DNA from: DASTFY01 sp963813375 | GTDB lineage: Bacteria > Actinomycetota > Acidimicrobiia > Acidimicrobiales > Ilumatobacteraceae | NCBI GenBank assembly: GCA_963813375.1 | Contig: CAWEYT010000005.1 | Span: 1 to 64,000 of the forward strand | Reading direction: 5' to 3' | Length of the DNA stretch: 64,000 bases | Shown here: piece by piece, positions 8,320-17,617 of the stretch | How the letters are laid out: each line of letters begins with the position of its first letter | Numbering within the stretch: position 1 is the stretch's first letter | Made by a program: the position numbers and the translations under genes | The notes under the pieces: model-generated | The model's database searches: none | What the model saw: only the letters and a program-made list of their open reading frames with translations | What the model was told of the DNA's origin: nothing

Positions 8320-8802
8320 CACGCAGCCCGTCGTGGAGCCACCGCCGTCGTGGCGGCGGATGCGCTGACCGTGTCACTCGACGACGTGCACTGGTCAATG
8401 CCCACCCGCCGTCCGCTGGTCCGAATCCCGACTCCCGGCGGAAGCCTGGCCAGCTGATAACCGGCGAAGTGCAGGGCGAGACCGGCGCATGACAAGAGCA
8501 CGAGAACGCGGACGTCGGCGCGCTGCGACCCTTACGTGCGCCTCCCGTCGGCACCTTCACCGCGGCGACGGGACGCGCCAGATCGACGGTAGTGGCGCGG
8601 GATCCCCTGGCCCGCGAGACGACTCGACCGACGCCGGCCAACCCGACAAGGCGCGCTCACGTTGGGCACCGAACGCGCACGCCGCGGTCCGGCTCGCTGT
8701 CGCCGCATCTCGTTGGACGCCGCCACGGCCAGTGCGGGGCGATGCGAGTGTCGGTCCGATGCGCCTCGTCGACACCGTCGTGCTCGTGAACGAGAGCGCG
8801 CC
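8320..8802. other. Non-coding stretch, no recognised feature
   Basis: GC-rich sequence without a convincing coding region; open frames exist on both strands but carry no family motif or ribosome site. Unlike the following block, it is not repeated elsewhere in the window. Confidence 0.4.
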
Positions 8803-8982
8803 CTGCGACCGGTCGAGTTCGGCGCCGACGCCGGGGCGGCTCGGCAGCCGGTGTGCGAGTTGCCCATCCAATTGCCCATCCAAGGCACGGGAGTCGGTGG
8901 TTCTGGAGGTGACTCAACGAGACGAGAACTGAAGCTGAGCGGGCCAAACACGACCTGAGGAGGTCAGACGACACCCCCGTGA
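8803..8982. other. Element right-end block (copy 3) with paired 10-mers
   Basis: Closely matches 6844-7023 and 15455-15634. TTGCCCATCC lies at 8860-8869 and 8872-8881; the second ends 107 bp before the anticodon loop at 8988, the same spacing as in copies 2 and 4. No gene is present. Confidence 0.6.
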
Positions 8983-9029
8983 GCGGTTTCCTAAACCGTG
9001 TGCGAAGGTTCGAATCCTTCCGGGGGCAC
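8983..9029 (+). repeat. tRNA-Arg(CCU)-like 3' fragment, copy 3
   Basis: The best-preserved copy: anticodon stem GCGGT/ACCGT around TTCCTAA (anticodon CCU), 4-base variable region, T-arm GAAGG-TTCGAAT-CCTTC, acceptor strand CGGGGGC, discriminator A. The D-arm is missing and only three bases separate an ACCCCCG from the anticodon stem, so it is a remnant and not a normal tRNA. The fragment extends from the anticodon region to the tRNA end, the usual target of tyrosine recombinases. Confidence 0.75.
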
Positions 9030-9375
9030 GCGAAAGTCCTGCTAGATGGCGGTGTGGGTGAACGTGGCCATCATGGCGCCCATCCGATTGCCCATCCTTC
9101 GGGTGGGCAATCGGTCGATCACGGAGGCGATGAGCAGAAGGCGACGACACCAGGCGATACTCAATAAGGCCGGGTGTGGCAGCCCGACGTCGAGACGCAC
9201 GGTGTCGCTCACCGTCTCGTCGATTGTGCAAACGTCTCGTTGCACAGTTCGTCTCCGACTTGCTCGTCCAACCCGACAGATCCCCCACGGCCCGTGCACC
9301 GCTTCGAGGCCGGAGTGGATCCCGGTCGTGGCCAGCGGCACCGTGACGGTGCTGGATGCAGTTGTCGTTCCTCCG
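9030..9375. other. Element left-end block (copy 3), non-coding
   Basis: Near-identical to 31-345, with 10-mers at 9076-9085 and 9088-9097 (+47 and +59 from the tRNA end). A hairpin occupies 9087-9111. The palindrome seen at 225-247 is present near 9224-9248 with one extra A. From 9376 to 9689 I see no gene and no repeat. Confidence 0.6.
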
Positions 9376-9689
9376 TCGCAGCGGCCAACAAGGCGGAACA
9401 TCACTGACCGGTGTTCGGCCACGCGATCTGCGGACTCAGACGCGCCCCTGCGTGCCGGCGTGGACGAGCTCATCGTTCGGGCCGGTCGACGCCGAACGAT
9501 CTCTGCCGAGTCGGGGCGCCCTGCGTGCTCGCGACAGCAAGCATTCAGATCCCTCGCGGGTCTTCGCGTGTGCCATCGAGCCGGCGATCCCGGACACGGC
9601 GGTCCGTTGTTTGCGGTCGCGGTTATCGGACAGGTTTGGGCGGCGGGGGAACTGACGCTTCGGAGTGACGCGGGCCCGTGGTTCGAGTG

Positions 9690-10129
9690 TCAGCCGTTGG
9701 CGAGTCGAGCCGGGAAGCCGCCGGTCGCGATGGGTCCCCATGTGTCGATGGTCAAGCGCAGGAGGCACTTGGCCTGTTGGGTCATGGCGTTGCGGTAGTC
9801 GCCCCAGTCGGGGTGCTCGCCGGCGATCGACCGGTAGTGGTCCACGAGTGGATCCATGGCGGCGGGGAGGTCGAGGACCTCGAACCGTCCGGTGACTTGG
9901 ACCCACGGCCCGTTCCATTCGTCGGAGACGAACAGTGCGGACCCGACCGGGTTGCGTCGTGCGTTGAGGGCCTCGGCCCGTTCCGGGTAGCTGGCGACGA
10001 CCACCCGCCCCTGAGGGTCAATCCCGGCGGTGACGGTGAGAGCTGCGGTGATCCATCGAGGCGGGTGGTCATCAGTGCGACATGGTGGCGCGGTCGGATG
10101 AAGTCGAGCAGTCCGTCACGGTCGACCAT
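9690..10129 (-). CDS. PPOX-class F420/flavin-dependent oxidoreductase (frameshifted)
   Basis: A pyridoxamine 5'-phosphate oxidase-fold protein, similar to actinobacterial F420-dependent PPOX enzymes. The N-terminus has LLDFIRPRHHVALMTTRLDG and SPQLS, then after a frame change near 10045 comes VVVASYPERAEALNARRNP, followed by DEWNGPWVQVTGRFEVLDLP and a C-terminus with WGDYRNAMTQQAKCLLRLTI. The corrected length (~146) fits the family. It is the first gene after a tRNA junction, transcribed in the same direction as the neighbouring SDR. Confidence 0.75.
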
Positions 10130-10167
10130 CGTGGTTGTGGCAGTCGAGCGGGCACGGGATGATCCTT

Positions 10168-10959
10168 TCAGGGTTCGCCGAGCGAGAGACCGGTCAGTTG
10201 GGCGAGCTCGTCGAGCAACGCCTGCTGGAACACCGAGTCCTGGACGGCAGGGGCGGGTGGTTCGGTGTGCCGGTGGTGCCAGTACCCGCCGGACGTGGTT
10301 GCGTCGGGGTCGTCGCTGGTCGCGAGCCACACCTGGGTGATGTGGCCCAAGGCGAGGTCGTCGGGGGCGTGTGGCCCGCCCATTCGGGTCGGTACCCAGC
10401 CGGGGTCGACGACGTTGGCACGCACGTCGGGCCAGCGGGCGGCGATCGCTGCAGACAGCGCGGTGACGTAGAGCTTGGAATCGCAGTAGGCCTGCACCCC
10501 GTTCCAACGTCGCTCGTGCCAGTCGATGTCGCGCAGGCTCGGGTCGCCGTCCCGGTGCATACCGCTGCTCAGGTAGATCAGCCGGTCGGGGCGTTCGATC
10601 ACGCCGGTGAGGATGTACGGCGCCAGCACGTTGACGGCCAGTACCCGTGCGTGTCCGTCTCGTGTCGGGGTGCGTGCGGCGTCGACGTAGATGCCCGCGT
10701 TGTGGATGACGGCGTCGAACCGGCCGATCGTGTTGGCCTGCTCGCCGAGCTGGTGGATGTCGTCGAGCTCGGCCAGATCACCGATGAGCACACCGGCCGA
10801 CGCGTCGGCGAGTGGGCCGAGGTCGGCGGCGCGGCGAGGCGAGCGGGCATGGACGACGACCTGGTGGCCGGCCGCCATCATTGCCTCGGCGGCCGCTCGA
10901 CCCAGCCCCGTCGTCGATCCCGTGACGAGCACCCTGCGGGGCTTCACCTCTCCAGCCAA
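10168..10959 (-). CDS. SDR family oxidoreductase
   Basis: A 263-residue short-chain dehydrogenase. It has TGSTTGLG for NAD(P) binding, IHNAGIY, LIYLSSGMH for the catalytic Ser and YCDSK for Tyr/Lys. The lengthy C-terminal region with GGYWHHRHTEPPAPAVQD resembles retinol dehydrogenase/WW-domain-type SDRs found in actinobacteria. It lies 38 bp upstream of the PPOX gene on the same strand and is likely in an operon with it. Confidence 0.85.
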   Translation of the reverse strand: MAGEVKPRRVLVTGSTTGLGRAAAEAMMAAGHQVVVHARSPRRAADLGPLADASAGVLIGDLAELDDIHQLGEQANTIGRFDAVIHNAGIYVDAARTPTRDGHARVLAVNVLAPYILTGVIERPDRLIYLSSGMHRDGDPSLRDIDWHERRWNGVQAYCDSKLYVTALSAAIAARWPDVRANVVDPGWVPTRMGGPHAPDDLALGHITQVWLATSDDPDATTSGGYWHHRHTEPPAPAVQDSVFQQALLDELAQLTGLSLGEP

Positions 10960-11055
10960 CCAACCCGGCTCGCGAAGATCACGGTTCCGCCCTTCGAGAA
11001 CGCTCGGTGGCCGACGGCGCGGTGTTTCCAGATACGTGGGATGGTGCTCGACCGC

Positions 11056-12049
11056 TCACCGGTTGGTGAGCCGGTCGAGGTGTTCGGGGTAGCGGGCACC
11101 GACGATGGCGATGCGGTCGGCGGCGGCCTGGATGGCGTCGAGCTGTTCGTCGGTGAGCTGCAGGTCGGCGGCAGCGGTGTTCTCCTCGAGCCGGGCGAGG
11201 CGCTTGGTGCCGGGGATCGGGCACGATCCACGGGTGTTGGGCGAGGAGCCAGGCGAGGGCGATCTGTGCGCTGGTGGCGCCGGCGTCAGCGGCGATGTCG
11301 TCCAACACCTCGACGAGGGCCACGTTGGCGGCCATCGCGTCGTGCTGGAAGCGGGGGATGCTGGCCCGGAGGTCGCCGGCGGGGAACGTGGTGGTGGGGT
11401 CGATGGTGCCGGTGAGGAAACCCTTGCCGAGCGGGCTGTAGGGGACGAGGCCGATGCCGAGCTCGTCGAGGACGGGGATGACGTCGTCTCCGGTCGCGCC
11501 ACCACAGCGAGTACTCGCTCTGCACGGCGGCGACGGGGTGCACGGCGTGGGCCCGGCGGATGGTGTCGGCGGCAGCTTCGGAGAGCCCGAAGTGGATGAC
11601 CTTGCCGGCTTCGACGAGCTCCTTGACCGTGCCGGCGACGTCCTCGATGGGGACGGCCGGGTCGACGCGGTGCTGGTAGTAGAGGTCGATGTGGTCGGTG
11701 CGCAGCCGGCGCAGCGAGCCGTCGACGGCGCGCCGGATGCTCGCCGGGTCGCTGCACAGCCCGCCGGGGGGGACGCCGTTCTCCTCGAACGCGAACCCGA
11801 ACTTCGTGGCGATGACGACGTCGTCGCGGTACGGCTCGAGGGCCTCGCCGACGATGTCCTCGTTGGCGAACGGCCCGTACACCTCGGCGGTGTCGAAGAA
11901 CGTGACGCCGAGCTCGACGGCGCGGCGGATGACGGCGATGCTGTCGGCGCGGTCGGGGGCGGCGACGTCGTAGGCGCCGGTCAGGCTCATGCAGCCGAGC
12001 CCGATCGCTGACACGGTCAGTCCGTTCGTTCCGAGGTTCGTTGTTCCAT
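11056..12049 (-). pseudogene. Aldo/keto reductase (three frameshifts)
   Basis: Aldo/keto reductase. FFDTAEVYG supplies Asp and Tyr, ATKFGF the Lys and YYQHRVD the His of the catalytic tetrad. The barrel continues as GKVIHFGLSEA, then after frame changes near 11490 and 11225 as ALAWLLAQHPWIVPIPGTKR and a C-terminus IAIVGARYPEHLDRLTNR. The natural start ATG at 12049 (MEQR...LGTNGL) is also out of frame with the body by one base near 12030. The sequence between shifts is well preserved, favouring consensus errors or recent damage. Confidence 0.75.
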
Positions 12050-12154
12050 GGTGGTGCTCCGTTCAAGGGTGCGTGGATGAGGCGGACGTGGCGAGGGGTC
12101 GTGCGTGCGTGGGCCGGTCGGCCGCGGACCGTGGTGACCGGTGCTCGGCGAAGG

Positions 12155-12475
12155 TCAGCTGGGTTCGAGGAGCTTCTTGGCGATGGTGATGGCGCTCATG
12201 GCGGTGGGCCAGCCGGCGTAGAAGGCGAGGTGGGTGATCTCCTCGATGAGCTCGTCGTGGGTGACGCCGTTGTCGATGGCGCGGCGGAGGTGACCGGGGA
12301 GCTGCTCGGTCCGGTTCAGCGCGACGAGCGCGGCGACGGTGATGAGGCTGCGGTCGCGCTTGGACAGTCCGGGGCGTTCCCAGACGTCGCCGAACAGGAC
12401 GTCGTCGGTGAGCTCGACGAGCTTGGGGGCGAAGTCGCCGATCATCTGCTGGGCGGGTGAGGGTTGGTCGGGCAT
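12155..12475 (-). CDS. Carboxymuconolactone decarboxylase family protein
   Basis: A 106-residue all-helical CMD/AhpD-like protein. It has DVWERPGLSKRDRSLITVAAL, LPGHLRRAIDNGVTHDEL and EEITHLAFYAGWPTAMSA, the usual family blocks. The CxxC redox pair of AhpD is absent, so it belongs to the decarboxylase/lactonase-like branch. Its neighbours are an aldo/keto reductase and a regulator, a combination often seen in actinobacterial redox gene groups. Confidence 0.85.
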   Translation of the reverse strand: MPDQPSPAQQMIGDFAPKLVELTDDVLFGDVWERPGLSKRDRSLITVAALVALNRTEQLPGHLRRAIDNGVTHDELIEEITHLAFYAGWPTAMSAITIAKKLLEPS

Positions 12476-12493
12476 GCCGAGACTCCTTGGCGC

Positions 12494-12956
12494 TCAGGTT
12501 GGTTGCGAGGCGGTGTCGACGTTGCGGGTGGCCGTCCAGGAGGCGAGCAGGTCGAGTGCGTGGGCGGTGGGGGATGCGGGCTCGGCGGCGTAGATGGTGA
12601 GGGTGAGCCCGGGTTCGGAGATCATGTCGACGCTCTCGTAGGCCAGTTCGAGGTTGCCGACGACGTGATGGTGGAAGTGCTTGGCGCCGGCGAGGTGGAA
12701 CAGGTGGCTCCGTTCGGCGTCGTCGAGCTGCAGGGCGCGGGCGAGGGCGTCGAGGACGGAGGCGGACACGCCGGCGAGGGCGCCGCGCTCGAGTTTGGAG
12801 TAGTACTCGATGCTGACGCCGGCCAGCGTGGCGACCTCGCCGCGGCGCAGCCCGGGGACGCGGCGGCTGCCGACGTCGGGCAGGCCGGCCTGCTGCGGGG
12901 TGATCTTGGCTCGGCGAGAGACTGAGGAACTCGCGGACCTCGGCGCGGTTGTCCAC
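12494..12956 (-). pseudogene. MmyB-like XRE regulator with internal deletion
   Basis: The N-terminus (GTG 12956: VDNRAEVREFL) and, after a frame change near 12920, AKITPQQAGLPDVG, RRVPGLRRGEVATLAGVS and YYSKLERG form a helix-turn-helix of the XRE/MmyB kind. The sequence then jumps from SHLFHLA straight to KHFHHHVVGNLELAYE, the end of the MmyB ligand-binding domain, and closes with LLASWTATRN. About 130 residues of the usual ~280 are missing in frame. It probably no longer senses its ligand normally. Confidence 0.7.
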
Positions 12957-13152
12957 GCCCTCGACGCTACGACGCCGGACCGGGTCAGCTGGGGTGCCCT
13001 GTCGGTACACTTCTCGCAGAGGGACTTCCTACCGCGGCGGAGCGGGTTCCCTGACTGGCGAGGCAGCTGCGACCGGCGCGGTGACGACACGCCTGGCTCG
13101 TCGAGCCGAGCGCAGCTGCTCTCCGATCGCAGCTCTTCAGGAGGACCGTAAG

Positions 13153-14180
13153 ATGCGCGGTGCCGTGATGTACGCCCCCGGCGATGTGCGGGTCGAGGAC
13201 CGGCCGGAGCCGCAGATCGTCGAGCCGACCGACGCGATCATCCGGCTGGCGGCGACCTGCATCTGCGGGTCGGACCTGTGGCCCTACCGCGGCGTGGAGC
13301 CGCTCGACGGGCCGCTGCCGATGGGCCACGAGTACGCCGGCATCGTCGAAGAGGTCGGCGGCGCGGTCACGACGATCCGGCCGGGCCAGTTCGTCGTCGG
13401 CTCGTTCTTCGCCTCCGACAACACCTGCGAGATCTGCCGGGCCGGCTACCAGAGCGCCTGCCTGCACCGCGAACCGATGGGCGCGCATCGGCGCCCAGGC
13501 CGAACTGGCTGCGCGTTCCGCTGGCCGACGGCACCCTGGTCGCCACCCCCGAGGTCCCGTCCGACGACCTGGTCCCGAGCCTGCTGGCGGCCTCCGACGT
13601 GCTGGGCACCGGCTGGTTCGCCGCCGTCGCCGCCGAGGCCGGGCCGGGCAAGACCGTCGCCGTGGTCGGCGACGGCGCGGTCGGCCTGCTCGGCGTGCTG
13701 GCGGCCAAGCAGCTCGGCGCCGAGCGGATCATCGCGATGAGCCGCCACGAGCCGCCGGCAGCAGCTGGCCCGCGAGTTCGGCGCCACCGACATCGTCGCC
13801 GAACGCGGCGACGACGGCGTGGCCGCGGATCAAGGAGCTCACCGACGGGCTCGGCGCGCACTCGGTGATCGAGGCGGTCGGCACCCAGGAGTCGATGATG
13901 CAGGCCATCCGCGCCACCCGGCCCGGCGGGCACATCGGCTACGTCGGCGTCGCCCACGACGTCGCGCTGCCCGGCGAGGAGCTGTTCTTCTCCCACGTGC
14001 ACCTGCACGGCGGGCCCGCCCCGGTGCGCCGCTTCCTGCCCGAGCTGATCGACCTGATCTGGAACCGCGCAGATCGACCCCGGCAAGGTCTTCGACCTCG
14101 AGCTGCCGCTCGACCAGGCCGCCGACGGGCTACCGCGCGATGGACGAGCGCCGGGCGATCAAGGTGCTGCTCGCCCCTGA
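13153..14180 (+). pseudogene. Zinc-dependent alcohol dehydrogenase (multiple frameshifts)
   Basis: Zn-ADH of the MDR superfamily with GGAGG eight bases before the ATG. Catalytic zinc region CICGSDLWPYRG and GHEYAG; four-cysteine structural zinc lobe around CEICRAGYQSAC; Rossmann motif GDGAVGLLG; later GLGAHSVIEAVG and RPGGHIGYVGVAH. The frame changes near 13490, 13755, 13825, 14070 and 14125, each by a one-base gain in a G/C-rich run, with excellent protein similarity on either side. It is followed 29 bp later by an SDR, likely one operon divergent from the MmyB-like regulator. Confidence 0.72.
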
Positions 14181-14209
14181 CCGCCCAACCTCGCGACCGA
14201 GGACACGCC

Positions 14210-14979
14210 ATGACCCACACCACGCCGCTTCACGGCAAGGTCGCCTTCGTCACCGGCGCGGCCAGCGGCATCGGCCGCGCCACCGCGCTCGCGTTCGCCC
14301 GCGAGGGCGCCAGCGTCGTGGTCGCCGACATCGCCGCCGAGGCACGAACGGAGACCGCCCGCCTGATCGAGCAGGCCGGCGGCCAGGCGCTCGCCGTCGC
14401 GCTGCGACGTCACCCGCAGCGAGCGACGTCGCAGGCCGCGCTGGAGCAGACGGTCGAGGCGTTCGGCCGCCTCGACATCGCCTTCAACAACGCCGGCATC
14501 GAGCAGCCGGTCAAGCCGGCCGCCGACATCACCGAGGACGAATGGGACCGCATCGTCGCCATCAACCTCCGCGGCGTGTTCGTGTGCATGAAGTACGAGA
14601 TCCCGCTGATGCTCGCAGCAGGGCGGCGGCGCGATCGTCAACACTTCCTCCGGCGCCGGCATCAAGGGCTTCGCCGGCGGCGCCGCCTACGCCGCCTCCA
14701 AGCACGGCGTGATCGGGCTCACCAAGTCCGCCGCGCTCGACTACGCCGCCTCGGGCATCCGCATCAACGCGATCTGCCCCGGCATCATCGACACCGAGAT
14801 GATGCGCCGGTTCACCGGCGACACCGACGAAGGCCGCGCCGCGGTCATCGCCCAGGAACCCGATCGGCCGGATGGGCACGCCCGAGGAGATCGCCGCCGC
14901 CGTGCTGTGGCTGTGCTCCGACGAGGCCGCGTTCACCGTCGGCCACGCCATGGTCGTCGACGGCGGCCAGACCGCCTGA
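14210..14979 (+). pseudogene. SDR family oxidoreductase (frameshifted)
   Basis: Short-chain dehydrogenase. TGAASGIGRATA binds cofactor, FNNAGIEQP and INLRGVFVCMK are typical, then after a frame change near 14620 come INTSSGAGIKG-like sequence, YAASKHGVIGLT (Tyr/Lys) and ICPGIIDTEMMRRF. A last change near 14865 restores GTPEEIAAAVLWLCSDEAAF and the end VVDGGQTA. A compensated pair of shifts also lies near 14400-14430. The reading is of a 250-residue SDR damaged only by small indels. Confidence 0.75.
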
Positions 14980-15019
14980 TGCGATCGCCGGGCCCAATCA
15001 ATACCTCAGGATCCGGACC

Positions 15020-15430
15020 ATGACCTTCCGCGCCGCCCTCGTCGACTGCCTGCTGGCTCTGACGGCGTTGCTGGCAGCGAGCCGTCCGACGACCCGAAAA
15101 TGGCCCGACGTCCGCAGACACGGCGACCTCCGCGACGAGTCCGACACCGACGGATAGCCTCGATCTCACGCTCCCTTTGTCGCCGTCCGCAACCGCGGCC
15201 GAGCCGATCACGCCCGGGTCACGGGTGCGGTTCCGCGCCGGAACCGCCGAGATCATCATCCGGGTCCGCCGACAACCCGACGAGTGACGACTTCATCTCC
15301 ATGCTGCCGCTCACCCTCACCTTCGAGGATTTCGCCGGGCGCGAAGATCAGCTACCTCCCACGCGAGCTGACCACCGAAGGCTCGACCGGCCGCGCACCC
15401 GCAAACGGCGACCTCGTCGACACCGGCGGG
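15020..15430 (+). pseudogene. Cyclophilin-like fold lipoprotein, truncated
   Basis: The start MTFRAALVDCLLALTALLA is a signal-like sequence followed, with frame changes, by a Ser/Thr/Asp-rich linker. Downstream, SDDFISMLPLTLTFEDFAG, ISYLPREL and TTEGSTG resemble the bacterial cyclophilin-like (Cyclophil_like) domain. The usual C-terminal part after APANGDLV is missing because the sequence passes into the element right-end block at about 15440. I read it as a gene clipped by formation of the module boundary. Confidence 0.55.
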
Positions 15431-15439
15431 CGTGCTCGC

Positions 15440-15634
15440 TATGAAGAACGCGCCCGGCGACCGGTCGAGTTCGGCGCCGACGCCCGGGGCGGCTCGGCAG
15501 CCGGGCGCGAGTTGCCCATCCAATTGCCCATCCAGGGCGTGTGAGTCGGCGGTGCGAGAGATGACTCGACGAGACGAGAACTGAAGCTGAGCAGGTCGAA
15601 CATGACCTGAGGAGGTCAGACGACACCCCCTTGA
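15440..15634. other. Element right-end block (copy 4) with paired 10-mers
   Basis: Repeats the block at 8803. TTGCCCATCC lies at 15512-15521 and 15524-15533, ending 107 bp before the anticodon loop at 15640. No gene is present. Confidence 0.6.
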
Positions 15635-15681
15635 GCGGTTTCCTAAACCGTGTGCGAAGGTTCGAATCCTTCCGAGGGCAC
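15635..15681 (+). repeat. tRNA-Arg(CCU)-like 3' fragment, copy 4
   Basis: Same anticodon arm and T-arm as copy 3 but the acceptor strand reads CGAGGGC instead of CGGGGGC. There is no D-arm or matching 5' acceptor strand. It marks the boundary between module C and the IS110-bearing module D. Confidence 0.7.
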
Positions 15682-16217
15682 GAAAGAACCTGGTCAGGGG
15701 CTATGCGGTTGAGATCGTGGCCTAGGTTGTCCATCCCGTCGTCCATCCACGGCACCGCCGCAAGCCAGTCGAGGGCTCCGTCGTGTGAGGTCGATGTGCT
15801 CGCTGACCAGGACATCGAGGTTCGAGAGACGGTCCGGGTGGGACGGAGACGCACGGTGTCGCTCGCCGCAGCTCTGCGCCCTTCCATCGCTTCGGTCAAC
15901 GAGTCGTTGACCAATTCGGTGGCGACGGCTCACTCGGCGGGGCGTAACGGCTCCCCGACGCCTCCGAGGTGGGCTGACCGCCCGTTCGAGGACGTTCGTT
16001 GCAAAAGGGTCGAGGGAGCCAGGACCGAACCCCTCTCTGTGTCAAGAGGGATCCGCGGGTGGTTCGTGGGCGCGCTGGATCGACCGACGTCGTCGGGCGG
16101 GCGTAGCGTTGTGTTCGGGGTCCGGGAGTGACTTCGCCGAAGAGCCGGTCTGTAGGGATGGGAGCCGGCCGCGCTGGCTGTTGAGTCGTTCCCTGGTGTC
16201 CTCCCGGACCCTTCGGG
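15682..16217. other. Divergent left-end block (copy 4) and IS110 downstream flank
   Basis: TTGTCCATCC (15727-15736) and TCGTCCATCC (15739-15748) lie 46 and 58 bp after the tRNA end, a variant of the paired 10-mers. The stretch GAGACGCACGGTGTCGCTC near 15846 matches the other left-end blocks, after which similarity fades. From about 15900 to 16217 no gene is seen; part of it must be the end of the IS110 element, whose exact boundary I cannot place. Confidence 0.5.
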
Positions 16218-17246
16218 TCAGTCGGTGCGGCGCGCGTCGGCGACGAGATGCCGGTAGACGGCGTTGCTGATCTGGCGCTTCAGCGCTCGGATCCCTTCCT
16301 TCTTGGTCTTGCCCTCGGCGAGCTTGCGGTCGACGTACGCCCGTCCCGCCGAGTGTGGCTGACGGAGCTGGCAGATCGCCGCCATGTGGAGGGCGTGGTT
16401 GAGTTTGCGGTTGCCGCGCTGGGACAGCCGGTGCACGGTGCGCCCACCGGAGGAGAACTCGACCGGAGCGGTGCCGTTGTAGGCCGCGTAGTGATCCCGA
16501 TCACGGAACCGGGCGATGTCGCCGGTGTAGCCGATCACTGCCGCTGCGATGATCGGCCCGATCCCGAACAAGTCGGTCACCGTCGTGCCGGATGCGGTGA
16601 TGGCCACACGAATGCGACGATGCGAGGCCTTCAGTTGGGCGTCGAGGCGGCGGATGTCGTCGAGCAGCTCGACCGCCAGGTCGTAGCGGATCTGCTCACT
16701 CGGTGTCGCCGGGGTGACAGCGGCAAGGAACCGATCCACGTCAGAAGCGTTGATTTCCTTGGCGATCCCGCCAGCGGCGAGCTCGACCAGCAGCGAATGC
16801 AACCGTGACACGAGCCGGCAGCGCTGATTCCCGATGTCGGTGTTGCGCTTGGCCAACAGTCGGAGCACCTCGGTGTGTGACGCCGGCTCGACCCGACACA
16901 ACGTCTCGTGGCGCAGGGCGGTGATCGCGACCGACCACGCATCGTTCGGGTCGGTCTTGTTCGACCGGCCGCTCGCGAGGACTCGCGTCCGTGCCGCAAG
17001 TGTGGCCGGGACGTCCACGACGGTCTCGCCGGCGTCGACGAGCTGTTGCCCCAACAGGTAGCCCAACCCGCCAGCGCCCTCGACCGCCCACACACGTTCA
17101 GCGAACGGCGCCGACCATGCCAACAACCGTTCGGTCTGGTTCCGTGTCGCTCTCACCGAGATCCGATCGATCTCAGCTTCGCGGTCGTCGACCGCGACCG
17201 CTTGATGTGTCGCCTTGTGCGGGTCGACACCGATGATCACCTTCAT
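16218..17246 (-). CDS. IS110 family transposase
   Basis: A 342-residue IS110-type recombinase. The N-terminal RuvC-like DEDD domain begins MKVIIGVDPHKATH (first Asp), has WAVEGAGGLGYLLG (Glu) and SNKTDPNDAWSV (Asp pair). The C-terminal Transposase_20 region has FGIGPIIAAAVIGYTGD and the serine-bearing HRLSQRGNRKLNHALH. The start at 17246 gives the canonical GVDPHK position. The gene appears intact, so this insertion sequence could be active. It sits in a module bounded by tRNA fragments but is not their integrase. Confidence 0.92.
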   Translation of the reverse strand: MKVIIGVDPHKATHQAVAVDDREAEIDRISVRATRNQTERLLAWSAPFAERVWAVEGAGGLGYLLGQQLVDAGETVVDVPATLAARTRVLASGRSNKTDPNDAWSVAITALRHETLCRVEPASHTEVLRLLAKRNTDIGNQRCRLVSRLHSLLVELAAGGIAKEINASDVDRFLAAVTPATPSEQIRYDLAVELLDDIRRLDAQLKASHRRIRVAITASGTTVTDLFGIGPIIAAAVIGYTGDIARFRDRDHYAAYNGTAPVEFSSGGRTVHRLSQRGNRKLNHALHMAAICQLRQPHSAGRAYVDRKLAEGKTKKEGIRALKRQISNAVYRHLVADARRTD

Positions 17247-17540
17247 GAGCCCTCCTGGGTTCCTCGCTGGCTGATGGGAACCGCGGCGGGCACTCCTACT
17301 TACGGACGTTCGTGCTCGTTCCTCTCTCGAGCCACACCACGGCGAGACCGCCGCCGGGCAACACTTCGTTCGAAAGCCAATCCCGAGAACCAGGACGGCA
17401 GGCACTTCGTGAGCAACCCGACAGCGACCTCACGACGCTACGAACCAGCCGTCGCGCCACCCGAAAGTCTCAAGTAGGCACTTCGGCGATGCCTCGAACG
17501 GGTCGGATACCGCGACAAGCGCAGTTCGCGCGACGACACG
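17247..17540 (-). other. IS110 5' non-coding region, candidate bridge-RNA source
   Basis: IS110-group elements carry a structured non-coding region next to the transposase that is transcribed as a bridge RNA pairing with donor and target. This ~290-bp gap upstream of the transposase has no gene and contains inverted repeats such as GGTTCC (17258-17263) with GGAACC (17277-17282). The element edge and loops cannot be assigned without comparing insertions. Confidence 0.35.
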
Positions 17541-17617
17541 AACGTCCGTGACGTGCATTTCTCCGCCGCTCGGCGGTCTCCTGGCAGCGCCGACGCCCGG
17601 GTCGCTATCGGGGTTCG

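Noticed and set aside
8973..9029. A possible D-armless tRNA: ACCCCCG could pair with CGGGGGC around the anticodon and T arms of copy 3.
   Set aside because: The pairing is lost or much weaker in the other copies, the first pair mismatches, and only three bases replace the D-arm. A tRNA 3' fragment at a recombination junction explains all copies better.
16218..17246. IS110 transposase as the enzyme responsible for the tRNA-bounded modules.
   Set aside because: IS110 recombinases are not known to use tRNA 3' ends with paired arm sites, and the element lies inside only one module.
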